Below, one piece after another: positions 42,201 through 53,135 of a stretch of DNA of 64,000 nucleotides. Location of the stretch: positions 2,065,020 to 2,129,019 of the forward strand of contig JALPQD010000005.1 in assembly GCA_023101885.1 (NCBI GenBank). The letters run 5' to 3'. The notes below the pieces were generated by a model, which was not told the DNA's origin, did no database searches, and saw only the letters and a program-made list of their open reading frames with translations. A program made the position numbers and the translations under genes. The number at the start of each line of letters is the position of its first letter. Position 1 is the stretch's first letter. Origin of the DNA: Typhlomys cinereus (Eukaryota; Chordata; Mammalia; Rodentia; Platacanthomyidae).

Positions 42201-43030
42201 CATTACTTATACCAGATCCAAGCTAAGAATAATCAAAAAATCCAGTAGTAAAGAATTTGACAAGAAAATGGTGGCGGAGATGCAATAGAAGATTAAAAAC
42301 TCAAAGAAATGTTTCTGAGGAATATTTAATGTCACGGAGAATTGCTATATAACCTTATTTGCAAAAAGAAGGACTTAAAGCCACACACATACAAATATGT
42401 ATATAATAAAGTTTCTAATATGCATTTAAAATGCATATTAAAAACATTTAAAATAAAGCATTTTAAAATGCTTTAAAAGAAAACCTGGAAGAAAATAATA
42501 TCAAGTTAAAATATGACATAATCAGAATGTTAATTGCATCTATCTCTTGGTAGCCAGATCACAAGCATTTTAATGTTTTCTTTTTTAAAAAATTCTTAAT
42601 TTTTAACAATGCATATACACTATTAATGTAATCAGGAAAATGTCTGTTTAAACCACATTTAAAAATATTGTTTGCACTAGTCTTAGGTAGAAAAAAAAGA
42701 TGACTATATTCAAAAAGCAAATGCAGAGGCCGAGGTTTTCAGTTTCCTCAGACTACTGACACAGTTACAGGGACAAACAGGTGACCTGATTTTCATCTCC
42801 TTAATTTTTCCAGCTCACTCCTCAGGAGAACTGACAAGGGCAAGCTGGAAGTCAGGGCCGCCAAAATAGTTGAGGTCTTCTCATTGTCAGTCTTAGGCAT
42901 GCTTTGAATGGAGCGTATGTACAATAACCGTGCATATATATACTTAGTAGTTGGTTCATCCACAGAGCGACCTTTTGAAATGGATACTGTCCTTCCTCCT
43001 GTCCTGCTCAAGGTCACCATGGCTCCCTGT
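42201..43030. other. AT-rich unique block with palindromes
   Basis: Contains a perfect 22-bp palindrome at 42454-42475 (TAAAGCATTTTAAAATGCTT plus TA) and a near-palindrome at 42417-42439 (ATATGCATTTAAAATGCATA). GTTAATTGCATC (near 42530) is an octamer-like site. No transposon was recognised. It may be an enhancer or simply AT-rich DNA. Confidence 0.35.
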
Positions 43031-44040
43031 GGCACGTAACTCTCAAGTTCAGAAGTTCATTCTACCTCCAGCTCAGGCTCTCCCTTAAGACAGGGTTGTG
43101 GAGTGGGAGGGAGGGGGTGAAGAGGGGAAGGGGCACAGTATTCCTCTTCACGTGCCTAGGTGCTCTGGATTCTCCTGCCTGGTCTCAGGTTCCATCCCCT
43201 GTGCTTTGATCTGAATCTGAGTCTTGGCTGCCAGATTCGGGGAACCAAACCTCAGGTCTCTAACCTTAGCGGTGGGTTAATCCATTGATGGATTTGTGGT
43301 CTGTGGTATAATTGGTAGGGGCGGGGTTGCAATGCAGGGAGGCGGTCCCTGAGGACGTGCTCTACAACTTTCCTTTCTCCCCTCCCTTCCCTTCTCCTGT
43401 CCTGTCCTCTCCTCTCCTCTCCCTCTTCTGTCCTAGTCCTTCCCTTCCTGAACACCACGTCCAGCAGCCTGATACTCCCTAATTGCAATGCTTGGTGCTT
43501 CGCTGTCTCCAGGAACCATCATAGAGTCTTGGAATTTTGGAAGTAGTGCTTACACAGAGTTTTGGTTTTGAGCAAAGGAATTCGTCTCCCAACATCCAAC
43601 GCGCGTCTAATTGCAATATCTAAAGCCGATTCTGTGAAGGATTTGCTTCCAGTCCGTGGAGGAACAAGTTGCAATTCTCTTTTCCTCCTGTGGAGGTCAC
43701 TGTGGTGCCTTAGTTTGGGTCAACGCTCCTGAGAAACCCTCTCAATGCAATCACTTTCCCAAGACAGGAAACCAAGACAAGAGCTTTAAAGGAGTCTAGA
43801 AGACACTCAGTTACGACAGGCGTAAACTAGCCCTTTTCTACTACTCCCCCCCCCTTTTAGTACTGCCCCTCGGTGCACATACATTATTCAGAACTCCTTT
43901 ACAAGGAACAGAAATTCAGCTCAGGTTTGCTTAACTGGAAAAGGGAATTTATTGTTCTAGTAATTAGACAGTTCAAGCAGAAATCCTTTCAGATAGAGGC
44001 TGACCCAGGAAGTCATTTTTAATTGAGTTGGTTTTCCAGA
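43031..44040. other. Mostly unassigned, with pyrimidine tract and ancient repeat scrap
   Basis: A C/T-rich tract lies at 43368-43430. GGAACAGAAATTCAGCTCAG and GGGAATTTATTGTTCTAG (43906-43960) look like an old interspersed repeat of unnamed family. Nothing coding was seen. Confidence 0.4.
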
Positions 44041-44185
44041 TATCATGTTATAGCAAATCTTTATGTATCACAGCAATGTCTTTTGCTGCATTTATGTTTT
44101 TAAAATATTTTATCTCGGTCTATGACTTGCCTTTCATTTCTTAAGAGTATCCTTTGAAAAGCAAAAGTTTTTCATCTTGATGAAT
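44041..44185 (-). mobile_element. L1 fragment, minus strand
   Basis: TCGGTCTATGACTTGCCTTT and AGTATCCTTTGAAAAGCAAAAG are reversed text of the L1 ORF2 3' portion. Confidence 0.5.
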
Positions 44186-44187
44186 TT

Positions 44188-44310
44188 TTTTTGAGACAGG
44201 CAGGGTCTCAGACTGGCCTTAAACTCCCTATGTAGCTGAAGATAACTTTGCACTTCTGACCCTCCTCTTCCCCCTCCTGAGTGCTGGGCTTACAGCCTGC
44301 ACCGCCATGT
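44188..44310 (-). mobile_element. B1 SINE, minus strand
   Basis: TGAGACAGGCAGGGTCTCAG, TTAAACTCCCTATGTAGCTG and GAGTGCTGGGCTTACAGCC are the reversed B1 body. It is inserted in the minus-strand L1. Confidence 0.75.
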
Positions 44311-44369
44311 CAGGATCACGTGGCTACCAACACAACCACATTCTCAGCCTCTAGTTTGTGCTTGGTGGG

Positions 44370-44589
44370 TAAGTATTCTCCAAATCTAAGATCGTTACCA
44401 TTTTAAGTAAATTTTCATGGAGTGTGATATCAACCTAGGCATCTCCTTCCTGCAGCAGGACACAGTTTTTTCGGTCCCTGTCACAACCAAGGTCACTTCT
44501 TATTATTGAATCTGCTCGGCGTCCCTGTCGAAAATCAGCAGGATTTGTGGATCTGTTACTAGATTTTTGATTTAAATCTGTGTATCTAT
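44370..44589 (-). mobile_element. L1 fragment, minus strand (continuation)
   Basis: CGTCCCTGTCGAAAATCAGC and TTTAAATCTGTGTATCTATT are reversed L1 ORF2 text further upstream than 44041-44185, as expected for one minus-strand L1 split by B1. Confidence 0.5.
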
Positions 44590-44935
44590 TTTAATATTTT
44601 GCCTGTATATATGTGTGTGTGGTTACACATGTGTGTGCATGTGTGTGTGTGTGTGTGTATATATGTGTGTTGTGTGTGTGTGCGTGTGGAGGTTTGAAGT
44701 GATGCCAGGTGTCTTCTAGGTAGCTCTCCATTTTTATTACTGAGGCAGAGCCTCAAGCCGTTGCTCAGCGCTTGTCGGTTGGCTGTCAGCTGCCCTTGGA
44801 GGTCTTGTCTCTGCCTTCTGACTGTTGGGATCACAGACTGCCACCATGCCTGCCTGAGTTTTATGTGGTTTTGGGGATCCCAACTCTGGTCCTTAGGCTC
44901 CACTTGATCTACTGAGTCATCTCTCCAGTCCCTGC
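44590..44935 (-). mobile_element. tRNA-derived SINE with long body, minus strand
   Basis: TG-rich tail (44610-44690), GGAGGTTTGAAGTGATGCCA, GGGATCACAGACTGCCACC, and reversed head ACTGAGTCATCTCTCCAGTC. This is the same long B-type family as 36205. Confidence 0.6.
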
Positions 44936-44939
44936 ATGT

Positions 44940-45246
44940 CTATTTCTATGCCAAGCTTGCCAAATTCTCCTTGTTTTCATTGTGATGGAAAATGTATGGC
45001 TAGCATAACATCCTCCTTTCACAGTCTTTAACTGTGTGGTGCCATCTGTATGTTAGCTATGAGGGGCACTGCTGGCAGCTGACCTCTTGGCTTTTCCCTT
45101 TGTGTGACCAATCCTTTGGACCCACTGAACAGCTCTTCCCTTTATCCAGGCCCTTGGTAACCACCATGTTGCTTTCTGCTTCTATAAAATTGGTTTCTCT
45201 CAATACCTCACATAACTGGAATCAACGATGTCCTTCTGCGGCTGAG
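44940..45246 (-). mobile_element. L1 3'-end fragment, minus strand
   Basis: GGTAACCACCATGTTGCTTT, GCTTCTATAAAATTGGTTTC and ACCTCACATAACTGGAATCA are the reversed L1M-type 3' region. Its place in L1 is more 3' than the fragment at its left, so it is a separate insertion or a rearranged piece. Confidence 0.6.
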
Positions 45247-45682
45247 TGCTAGTTAGATATGTCAAGCTGACAACTAAAGGTCGCGCTCCGGGTACACTGT
45301 GAATTAGTAGTTGAGAGAAGCCCTGAGTAAACCTGCAGGAGATTGACTGATGTGGGAAGACCCCGCCCATAGTTGGTCCATTCCTTGGGCAGGTGGATAG
45401 AGATGGGGAGTCAGGCTCAGTCGGCTGGCATTCTTCAGCATGCTTTGCATAGACTTGCTGCCTAGAGTGAGGTTTGCCCCTCTCTCAGCAATGTGGATAC
45501 CCTGTGGATGTGATATGGCCAGTTCCCTTAGCTCCTGGCATTGATGTGAGTTCTTTCACCAAGCTAGACGATTAGGAACTGTAACCAAGAGTCATAAGAA
45601 AGAACAGAGTCTCCTTGTTCCCCTGAGCTCCTTTGTTTTGAATTTATCAGCAACATGCAGGCAACTGCAACAGACATATTTC
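45247..45682 (+). mobile_element. MT-like MaLR LTR, plus strand
   Basis: CTGCAGGAGATTGACTGATG, CATTCCTTGGGCAGGTGG, GATGTGATATGGCCAGTTCC and CAACATGCAGGCAACTGCAAC match the sense version of the 18934/54329 family. Confidence 0.6.
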
Positions 45683-46004
45683 ACTTTCCATGCTTCAGAA
45701 TATGTTCTGTGGGGTCCAGCTGACACTGGAGAAGGCCAAAATTTGGTCCAGGGAGTCCTTTCAGGGTCTGAGGCTATGGGAGTCAGGAGCCCATGGAGCC
45801 AGGAGCTTCTTGGGCTAGCTTGGAGCCTGAGTCCCTGGGTGTCAGTCAGGAGACAGGAGCCATGTGGGCTAGCCTGCTGTTTGTAGCATGGCGACTCACA
45901 AAGATTGCCTCATCACCTTGCGGCTTCCTTTGCTGCCTGGGAGTGAGGTTACTTGATTTATTTGCTTTGCTTTTGTCTGATCTCTTGCTAGCTGAGAAAT
46001 CGTA
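45683..46004. other. Unassigned sequence with internal near-repeats
   Basis: GAGCCAGGAGCTTCTTGGGC, GCTAGCTTGG and GAGACAGGAGCCATGTGGGC, GCTAGCCTGC form a loose duplication near 45790-45885. Nothing coding recognised. Confidence 0.4.
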
Positions 46005-46185
46005 GGCAAGAGCACTGTTATAAAATATTGCCTCTATGTTTTCTTCAAGTGATTTTTTTAAATTTAAGATTTGACACATTTATGCTGGTTCTTTTGAGTT
46101 GGTTCTTGGTGATGATTTAAGGCGAAGATCCAACTTCCTTCTTTGGCATGTCAAATATCATTTTCTCCTCAAATCCTTTATTTCA
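46005..46185 (-). mobile_element. L1 fragment, minus strand
   Basis: TTGAGTTGGTTCTTGGTGAT and AGATCCAACTTCCTTCTTTG are reversed L1 ORF2 text. Confidence 0.45.
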
Positions 46186-46255
46186 TAGAACTCACATCTT
46201 CAGACTTGAGAAGCAAGGGCCTTTACCCACTGAGCCATCTTACTGCCTCATTATT
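46186..46255 (-). mobile_element. tRNA-type SINE head relic, minus strand
   Basis: AACTCACATCTTCAGACTTG followed by AAGGGCCTTTACCCACTGAG and CCATCTTAC is a reversed B2/B3-like head (B box then A box). The body is absent. Confidence 0.5.
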
Positions 46256-46788
46256 ACATCTTTAAAGTGCCATTTCTTAGTATATTCTATTATTCTTAGT
46301 ATAATATACAATATATATAATTTTATATATAATATAATATAATGTACCATACTTCTTATTGGATTCTAGGATTCTTAGAATTTGAGAATAAATTATTTCA
46401 TCTGGAGGCAAAAATAAGGTTACGAGAATGAAAATAATTGAAAAGTTAAAAAGCCAATGTCAGAAAAAAAAAAAAAGGTTTTTTGTAAAACCAGGAAGAA
46501 ACATCTGGAAGAAAGAATGCATCTCCTCTCAGGGCCAGGAGAGAGGCTGGAGGCTGCTGTTAGGCCTCTGAGGAGACTGTGGAAATTTAAGTGGGGCACG
46601 GGATCGCAATGCACACCTTGGGGACCAGGAAGATGTGCATGTGGCCACAGCTGGAATTATCTCAGGATAAACTTCATCTTCCTGATTTCCCTCGGGCTCA
46701 CACTGGCCTCCTCGTGTAGTGCTGGGAGTGTTTGCAGGGAGAAGAGGCAAAGATGTCGGTTAACACGATAATGACTTAAGAAAACACG
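46256..46788. other. Unassigned, with AT-rich palindromic tract and near-duplicate segment
   Basis: 46258-46283 recurs exactly at 47137-47162. An AT-only palindromic tract (46300-46345) follows. The frame 46457-46771 has no recognisable protein features. Confidence 0.4.
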
Positions 46789-46972
46789 CTGGTAGAGTAC
46801 TTGCCTGCAATGCATAGAGTCCCGGGTTTCTTCCCAACACCATATAAGCTGGGGGTTGTGGCATGTGCCCGTCACCTACTACTCAGGAGTTCAAAGTCAT
46901 CTTTCGTTACACAGGGAGTTTGAAGTCAGCATGAGACCTTGTCTCAAGGAATAAAAGTGGGGGAGACAGTGG
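46789..46972 (+). mobile_element. B4-type SINE, plus strand
   Basis: GGTAGAGTACTTGCCTGCAA head, GGGTTTCTTCCCAACACC, then a B1-like half (GGGGGTTGTGGCATGTGCC to GAGACCTTGTCTCAAGG). Confidence 0.65.
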
Positions 46973-47112
46973 AGGACCCTTGCTTGTCATCTAGAAGGAA
47001 AGGCAGAGATGCCTTTGGTGAGAGGCAGGCCTACCACTCACCCAGATGTCTGGTATAGGTAGTGGGCAGCCATCTTTGCAGGTCACATGTCTAGCCCCTC
47101 CCCCATCCTTTC

Positions 47113-47388
47113 TCACTGAGCTGGCTCCATTATTGGATCTTTAAAGTGCCATTTCTTAGTATGATAAATTATTTCATGTAGTATATCATTTGCTTTATCC
47201 TGCAAAGGTGTCAGAAAGGGCTCCTGTCTTCTGTCTATATGGACGTCTTGCTCTGCCTTTGCCTCAGAGTTGGTGACAGGCTTTTCAGCCACGATCACAT
47301 CTTCTTCCCCAATCTTTTTGGAATGTCTAGTCAGCAGTCCCTGTGGAACAAGGACGAAGCGCTCCATTCCATCACACCTCCGGGTGAA
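47113..47388 (-). other. Unrecognised open frame behind a good splice-acceptor sequence
   Basis: On the minus strand, TTTCTCTGTGTCTGCTCAG (a strong pyrimidine-rich acceptor, AG at 47389-47390) precedes a frame that runs about 92 codons to a stop at the left end. The peptide is hydrophilic and Glu/Lys-rich, with no domain I recognise. The last codons cross a short segment duplicated at 46258, so part may be repeat-derived. It could be a stray terminal exon, a pseudogene or chance. Confidence 0.2.
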
Positions 47389-47400
47389 CTGAGCAGACAC

Positions 47401-48639
47401 AGAGAAACGTCACCCACCCAGAGAGAAGGAGGAGAACGGATGTACTGATTTCTCAGGAAGAATGTGTTTTTCCAGAGAGCATCTGGTAGTTTACTTGAAA
47501 ACATGGTCCCCCAGACAGGGATGAGGGTGAAGTAGAGCAGGGAGGAAAGCCCATGGAACGATGCATTGGTGGGTTGGCATGTTGTGGGTTGGCTCTGTGT
47601 AACGTTCAGCAGTCCCATGCACTGTGGTTCAGAATATGCCGGTAGGGATAGAAAGGAACATTCCTCAGTTTGCCTACGCCACTGGTCCAGCGTCTCCCTG
47701 GGGTTAACTCTGCATGTCTGAGACATTGCACGGGAAGGCTGTGCCGTGCCTGGTGTGGCATCCTGAGAAGGAGACAGGATGATTCGATGCCCAGGCATAA
47801 ACAAGCCACTGTCAAGGTACGAGATGACCAAAGGCTGCACGGATGGGAGGCGGGGCTGAAGCAACCAGGAGCAGAACCAGTTCCTGTGAACACCCTGAAG
47901 CTCTAGAATATTTCTACCGTCTTTTGTTCCTCGTGGAGGACGCACCGCACGCTTAGGAACTTTAATTCTAAACTCCTCCTATCTCAGATCAGAACCTCGA
48001 GCGGGCTTGTTCTCTCATAGAAACCGTTCGTTACTCTGAGCCTGAGTCTGTTTATGAAGCTAAGACTGTGTCTGCTCTAATCGGTGTGAGAACGACCTTG
48101 GAAGTGGAAGTTCTCGCCCAGCCTCCCATGCCCTGGACTGAAGGGGTGATAGCTTTCATTATCATGGTGATGTGACATCAGAGACGGGGGACAGAGGCAC
48201 GGGCAGGCGGGGAGGGAGAGAGGGGATAGGATCATGGGGGGGGGCTTGGGTATCTGTCTCTCAAGGCAAGCTGCAGCCGGGGTGGAGCTAGCCAAAGTCT
48301 GACAAAAAGTCAGGACTGTGTTACGGAAGCCTAGGCGTCAGGAGGGAAACACAGGCAGGATTGAGATTTCACACCTTGAGGACTGTGGAGACATTGGGGA
48401 CCACGGACAGTTCAAGCAGAGCATATGCTTCCAAACTGCCCCAGCCCACTCCCAGGCTGGACCGATGCCACATAGAACGCAGAACATCAGGTCACCCGAG
48501 TTGACTGTTCTCCGTAGATCATGCGATTCCCCGCTCAAACTACAGGAGGGCTAAGCCTACACATTGAGGGTCCTGATGCTTTTGGTCTGGGGGGGGGGTG
48601 ATAAAGGAGACACTTGCTTGAGTTTAAGCTCAATTGGCT
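47401..48639. other. Unassigned unique sequence
   Basis: A 204-residue minus frame (47331-47945) overlaps the acceptor region above and lacks features of a known family. A G run is at 48236-48244 and another at 48590-48598. No repeat recognised. Confidence 0.4.
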
Positions 48640-48868
48640 GGCTGGCCAAAGCTGGAGGAGGCCAAGTCACCGCAGACATCTTGGAAGCCGAGAGCTGCAG
48701 ACTGCTTGCAGCAAAGGCTGACTTCTCCTGGAGGTAGGGTGGGACTAATCCACCTCAAGGCCCACCCCTTGTGACTGCCTTCCTCCAGCGAGGCTCCACC
48801 TCTCAAGGTGCCATGACCTTGCCAAACACATGAGACTGTGGGGGACACATTTCAAACCATGACACCTT
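48640..48868 (-). mobile_element. MaLR-type LTR fragment, minus strand
   Basis: CCTCAAGGCCCACCCCTTGT, CTCCAGCGAGGCTCCACCTC and CCATGACCTTGCCAAACACA match the 19385-19735 family from its middle to its end. Confidence 0.6.
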
Positions 48869-49525
48869 CCAACCTTAGCTTAAAGCTCCTCCGTTCATTG
48901 GGGGTGGGGGGGCACGGGTCATTATGTCTTTTACCTCATGGCATGCTGCTTCCGTATGGCAACCATGTAGCCAACTGCTTGCCCACCAACTTTCCATTTT
49001 AATCTATTTGCTATTAACACCTTTCTTTTATGTCCTTCCAAGAATTCTCTCAGATTCTCTAGGTTTTCAGAAAGAAAAGATGATTAAAGTCAACACATCG
49101 AATTGATGTTTTTGATTGAAGCAGCTACGTCTGAATCAAATTTAAATTAGCCACGCGGTTTCAAATGTACTTGGCTGGTTTGTAACAACGGATAGAGTAA
49201 CGCACCTTTCTTTGGCTTTTCTCTTTTTTTTTTTAAGAAGAAAAAAATTTCAATTGAGTGGAATTTTCCAATTTGAAAACAGCTAACTGGAAGTGCGAGG
49301 GACTTCTTCCGAAGCTGAGGCGACAAGCAAGCGTCAAGACCACACACGCTCATGAGTTTCCTAGAAAAAACAAATTTCCACATTAAAGAGACTCAGGCAC
49401 CGTGGGTTTTCTTTTTCTTCAGATATAATACACGGGGATGGGAAGGATGGGTTTTCTTAACGAAACATTAGATGCAAATTGAAGAAAAATGAGGATAAAA
49501 AGGGAGTTTAAATTTTTTTCTTACT
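48869..49525. other. Unassigned sequence
   Basis: AT-leaning, with poly-T/A runs near 49227-49246. No repeat or gene recognised. Confidence 0.4.
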
Positions 49526-49527
49526 TG

Positions 49528-49596
49528 AAATCAATTTCTCTTTCTCTCTCTCTCTCCCCTCTCTCCCTCTCTCTCTGTCTCTCCTCTCCTCCCTTA
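49528..49596. repeat. (TC)n microsatellite
   Basis: CTCT-rich imperfect run on the plus strand. Confidence 0.9.
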
Positions 49597-51056
49597 GCTT
49601 TTCATGCAACAAGAAGTGATGTCGACATCCTGAATTCTGGGCCCGCACAGTGGACCAGCAGCAGCCGGGCCATTGTGGTGCTGTCTTCAGGTGACAGCCT
49701 GCTGTGACCAGTGCTGTTTGGCGGTTTTCCTCCGCACGTAGCTTAATGCCAGCGTAGTCTGTGCCCCCTGGCTGACCTAAGGAGAATGTTAGCATCCCGG
49801 CGAGAGGAAGACGCTGCAAGCAGACAGTCTTCAGGTCCAGGAGACCAGCCCAGAACAGTCATGGAACAGCCCAGAAGTCGGGCAGAGACTGTCCCAGGAG
49901 CGAGTCACGCAGCAGGGAACTCCCGGGTCAAAACTTCCATGAGTCTCAATCGTGCTGGGGCGGCGGGGGTGGGGGGGTGGTGTCCTGGTGACTCAGCTGC
50001 CTTGAAGTCGTTGCTCCTGCAGGCAACCCTCACGCTGCCACTGTCAAAAACCTGAGAAACTTGTTGGTTCATCGAGTTAGATCCTGATGTGACTGGTACT
50101 TTGGTCGGCTGTCAAGATGAATTTCCAGCGAGGGTGAACAGACAGTTGTGTGGCAGGCATCTCCCTGGGAAAAAACATCCACACGGCACAGGGCCCTTAT
50201 CCTTAGGCTATTTCATTTCCCACCCCCCCCTCCTGTCCTGCAACCTCTCTGCACCCCACCTGTGGCACCTGAACATCTTCCCCTGAGTACACTGTCTGCT
50301 ACTTGCTTAATCCTGGGGATCCAGCCACGAAATCTTAAAATCAACCCCACATCACACAGTGGACTATACAAGTTCCTAACGTGGGTGGAAAATGGCAATA
50401 ATTTGGTTGCTACAATCGAATACAGAAACTGACAGTCATCCATCGGGCATCCTACTAGTGGTTTTCGTTTTGGATATTATGAAAAAATCAGCAAAAACTC
50501 TTCCAAGCTATAAGTACAACAGCTGTTACAGAATATTCAACACCTTATGCCTCTGATTAAATTTAACAAACAGATACTGAGAATCTTCCATCTGCCAGAC
50601 ACTGGCCAGGGTGGTAAGAACATTTTGAGATGAACAATTTATTTCTTTCCTACCTTGATCCAGAAAGGGATCCGAGGCTGCTTGTGGCAGAAACATATAA
50701 AATAAAACATCCAAGCACGAGTGTCTCAAACCTCACGGCAGGGGATTATGCATGAAAATAGGTCAAGTCCAGGGGGACAGAGGGCACAGCTGTCTGGCCA
50801 AGGGTGCTGCTGTCATGTTCGTACTTAAGCAGCACGTGCGACTCTCAGCACGTGAGGTGGCCACGGCAAATGTGGTCAGTTACTCACTCCCATGGTAGAG
50901 GTGGAAAAAAAATGCTTAGAAAAGGACAAATTAAGGCATAGTTTCTAATGGCCAGCAGCTCAAAACTCAATAAACTAGGCAGGTGTGTTATGAACATCTG
51001 TAAAGCATAGCTGCATTTCAAGGGAAATGCAGTTTCTCTTCATGTTGCTGGCAAAT
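49597..51056. other. Unassigned unique sequence
   Basis: No confident repeat. AACAAACAGATACTGAGAAT with TCTGCCAGACACTGGCCAGG (50566-50610) hints at an L2 relic. Frames on both strands are short. Confidence 0.4.
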
Positions 51057-51440
51057 ATATGACCAGATAACTAAAGGGAACAAAGGGTTTATTTATTTAT
51101 TTTTGCTTATGATTTTGGTTACAACTCATAGTCCAGCTGGACAAGAGAGCTTATACCAACCCTGGGCACCAAAGGAGCTGACCTTACCACATGCACAGAA
51201 ACTGCTGAAAGAGGGGCAAATCGCACCTGCCAAACTTCAAGTCTGCAAAGTGTGCCAATGTACCAAGTCAGCTCTGTCTTACGCACCTGCTCAGTGATCC
51301 CACTCACCGTGGCTGGGTCCCCCCACATCAAGTAGATATGTCCTGCAGGCTGCTCAGGCCTGGCCTTAGCTGTCAATTCTTCACAGGTGCCCAGAGCTCA
51401 GCCTTCAGTTGTCAAGTTGACAAGTATCTAAATCTAGTCA
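51057..51440 (-). mobile_element. MT-like MaLR LTR, diverged, minus strand
   Basis: AAAGGGAACAAAGGGTTTAT (reversed AATAAA), ACTCATAGTCCAGCTGGACA, TGCCCAGAGCTCAGCCTTCA and GTTGTCAAGTTGACAAG parallel the 54329 copy, with a replaced middle. Confidence 0.5.
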
Positions 51441-52060
51441 GCACAAAGGCAGCTATTTGGCTCAGGTATCAGAGAAGATGGGAGGCGAAGTCTGTCTGAG
51501 AAGGGGACTGAGAGAGAAGGAAAGGGATGCAGCGATTCCAACCCCGCATGCACAAAAAGCACCTGATAGATCCCGATTCAGGGGAACTGGGAGATTTCAC
51601 AAGTGCCACAGGTGACTCTGGTGGTCAGCGACCAAGTTTTGGACATAGCTGGCACAGCAGACCCAGGTATCATGTAGAGACGGGCGTGTCTAACCCGTGT
51701 GGCCCTTGGGCTGCATGGGAGCAAGGTTAGTTATGAATGCGGCTTAACATAAAACCCTAGATTTAGAACATTATAAAATTTTTTGGTGATTGTTGTTTGT
51801 AACTCAGTTGCATAGCTCTCTAGTGTGAACTTGGAGGATGACATCACGTCACGATGTCCAAAGGTCGCATGCTCCTGACTGAGTCATGCCAAGCCTGGCA
51901 GTGGGCTACTGAGCACAGACCCAGGGGACGGTGGGGAGCACCTCCTGCCTACTTGTGGTGGGCAGACCTGTTTTCTCTCCCCAGAGATGCGCACGCCCCG
52001 GTCCCCAGGGTTTCCTGTACGGTGCCCCACCCTCCTCCCCGTACCACAAAGGGAATGTGT
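51441..52060. other. Unassigned sequence
   Basis: No repeat or gene recognised. Confidence 0.4.
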
Positions 52061-52061
52061 T

Positions 52062-52655
52062 AGTTTGCTGGGTGTGCGGTTACAAAGTACTACAAAGGAG
52101 AGTCTAAAGTTGAAGCGTTGGCAGTGTTGGCTTCTGAGGGCTGTGAGGATTGGCTCGGGCCGCTGCCTGCCTGTGAGGTGTGGCACTGTCTCCGCATTGT
52201 CTCTCTGTTAGCTCTCTGTGACTACACGGCTTTGTCCGGGACTGAACTTGCCCCTTTCCTGAAGGACTTGCAGTTTCACTGTGCCAGGGGCCAGGGATTA
52301 ACTGCATCTGTAGCGACTGTCTTTCAACCTAGAATCAAATTTGGAATGGGGTGTTAGGAAGTATTGGGGGGACACTTTGAGGCTCGGTGGTTATTCTGGC
52401 TCATACAGGAGAACTCAGCTCAGCCACACGAGTCACTCCAGGTCACAGAGAACCCTGGTGGCAGGATGATTATGACCGGCATGAATTTCCTGGCTTTGAA
52501 GGCAGAGGAGGTGCTGGTGGGCTCCAGAGCTGGAACAGACGCCTTGACTCCAGGGGTCTTGTGCTGTAGTTCTTACCCACAGAAGGTAATACATTTGCAC
52601 TGTCATCGAGTTTGTGGTCATTTGTTACAGCAGCTAGAGAAAACTGATACATCGC
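52062..52655. mobile_element. MLT1/MST-like LTR pieces, older MaLR class
   Basis: GTTAGTTTGCTGGGTGTGCG and GTTACAAAGTACTACAAAGG (52067-52100) are the reversed end of an old MaLR LTR. GTTTGTGGTCATTTGTTACA then GCAGCTAGAGAAAACTGATA (52611-52650) is the sense end of another. Two pieces therefore lie in opposite orientation. Confidence 0.5.
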
Positions 52656-52751
52656 TTCCAACCCCATTCCTGAACTAACCAAGTGTTCCCTCATCCTCTA
52701 GACCGGGTGCCCCTCTGCAGGAAGAAGTAACTCCTCACAGATGAGAGCACC

Positions 52752-53135
52752 TGTTGCAGTTTCGCCTGCATGGTAACTGATAAATGACCATCACACAGCT
52801 TAAGGGAACAAGGGGTTTATTTCCTTAACAGTCCGGTTACAGTTTTCAGTCCATCTTGACACCAGGGCGGTGGAGAAAACTGGCCACACTATCTGAACCT
52901 TACGTGCCACACCAGCACGTGTGGCCAAGTATACAGAAGGATGCCGACTCTCTCAACCAGCTCTCCGTGATTTATTCCAGGGCCTAATCCCACCCACCAT
53001 GGACTGGGCCTTCCGCATCAGCTAGACAATCTCCTGCAGGTTTGCTGTGGGCCTAACTCAACCACTAATTCTCCACAAATGTGCCCAGAGCTCAACCCCT
53101 CAACAGCCAAGCTGACACCTGTGCTTAACTATGCC
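52752..53135 (-). mobile_element. MT-like MaLR LTR, minus strand
   Basis: Starts TGTTGCAGTTTCGCCTGCAT. It shares CACGTGTGGCCAAGTATACA, CATCAGCTAGACAATCTCC and GACACCTGTGCTTAACTATG with the copies at 18934 and 54329. A deletion shortens the segment after CAGTCCATCTTGACA. No clean target duplication seen. Confidence 0.7.

Noticed and set aside
47331..47945. 204-residue minus-strand frame
   Set aside because: Crosses the splice-acceptor-like sequence in a different register from the open frame at 47113-47388. Composition looks like noncoding DNA.
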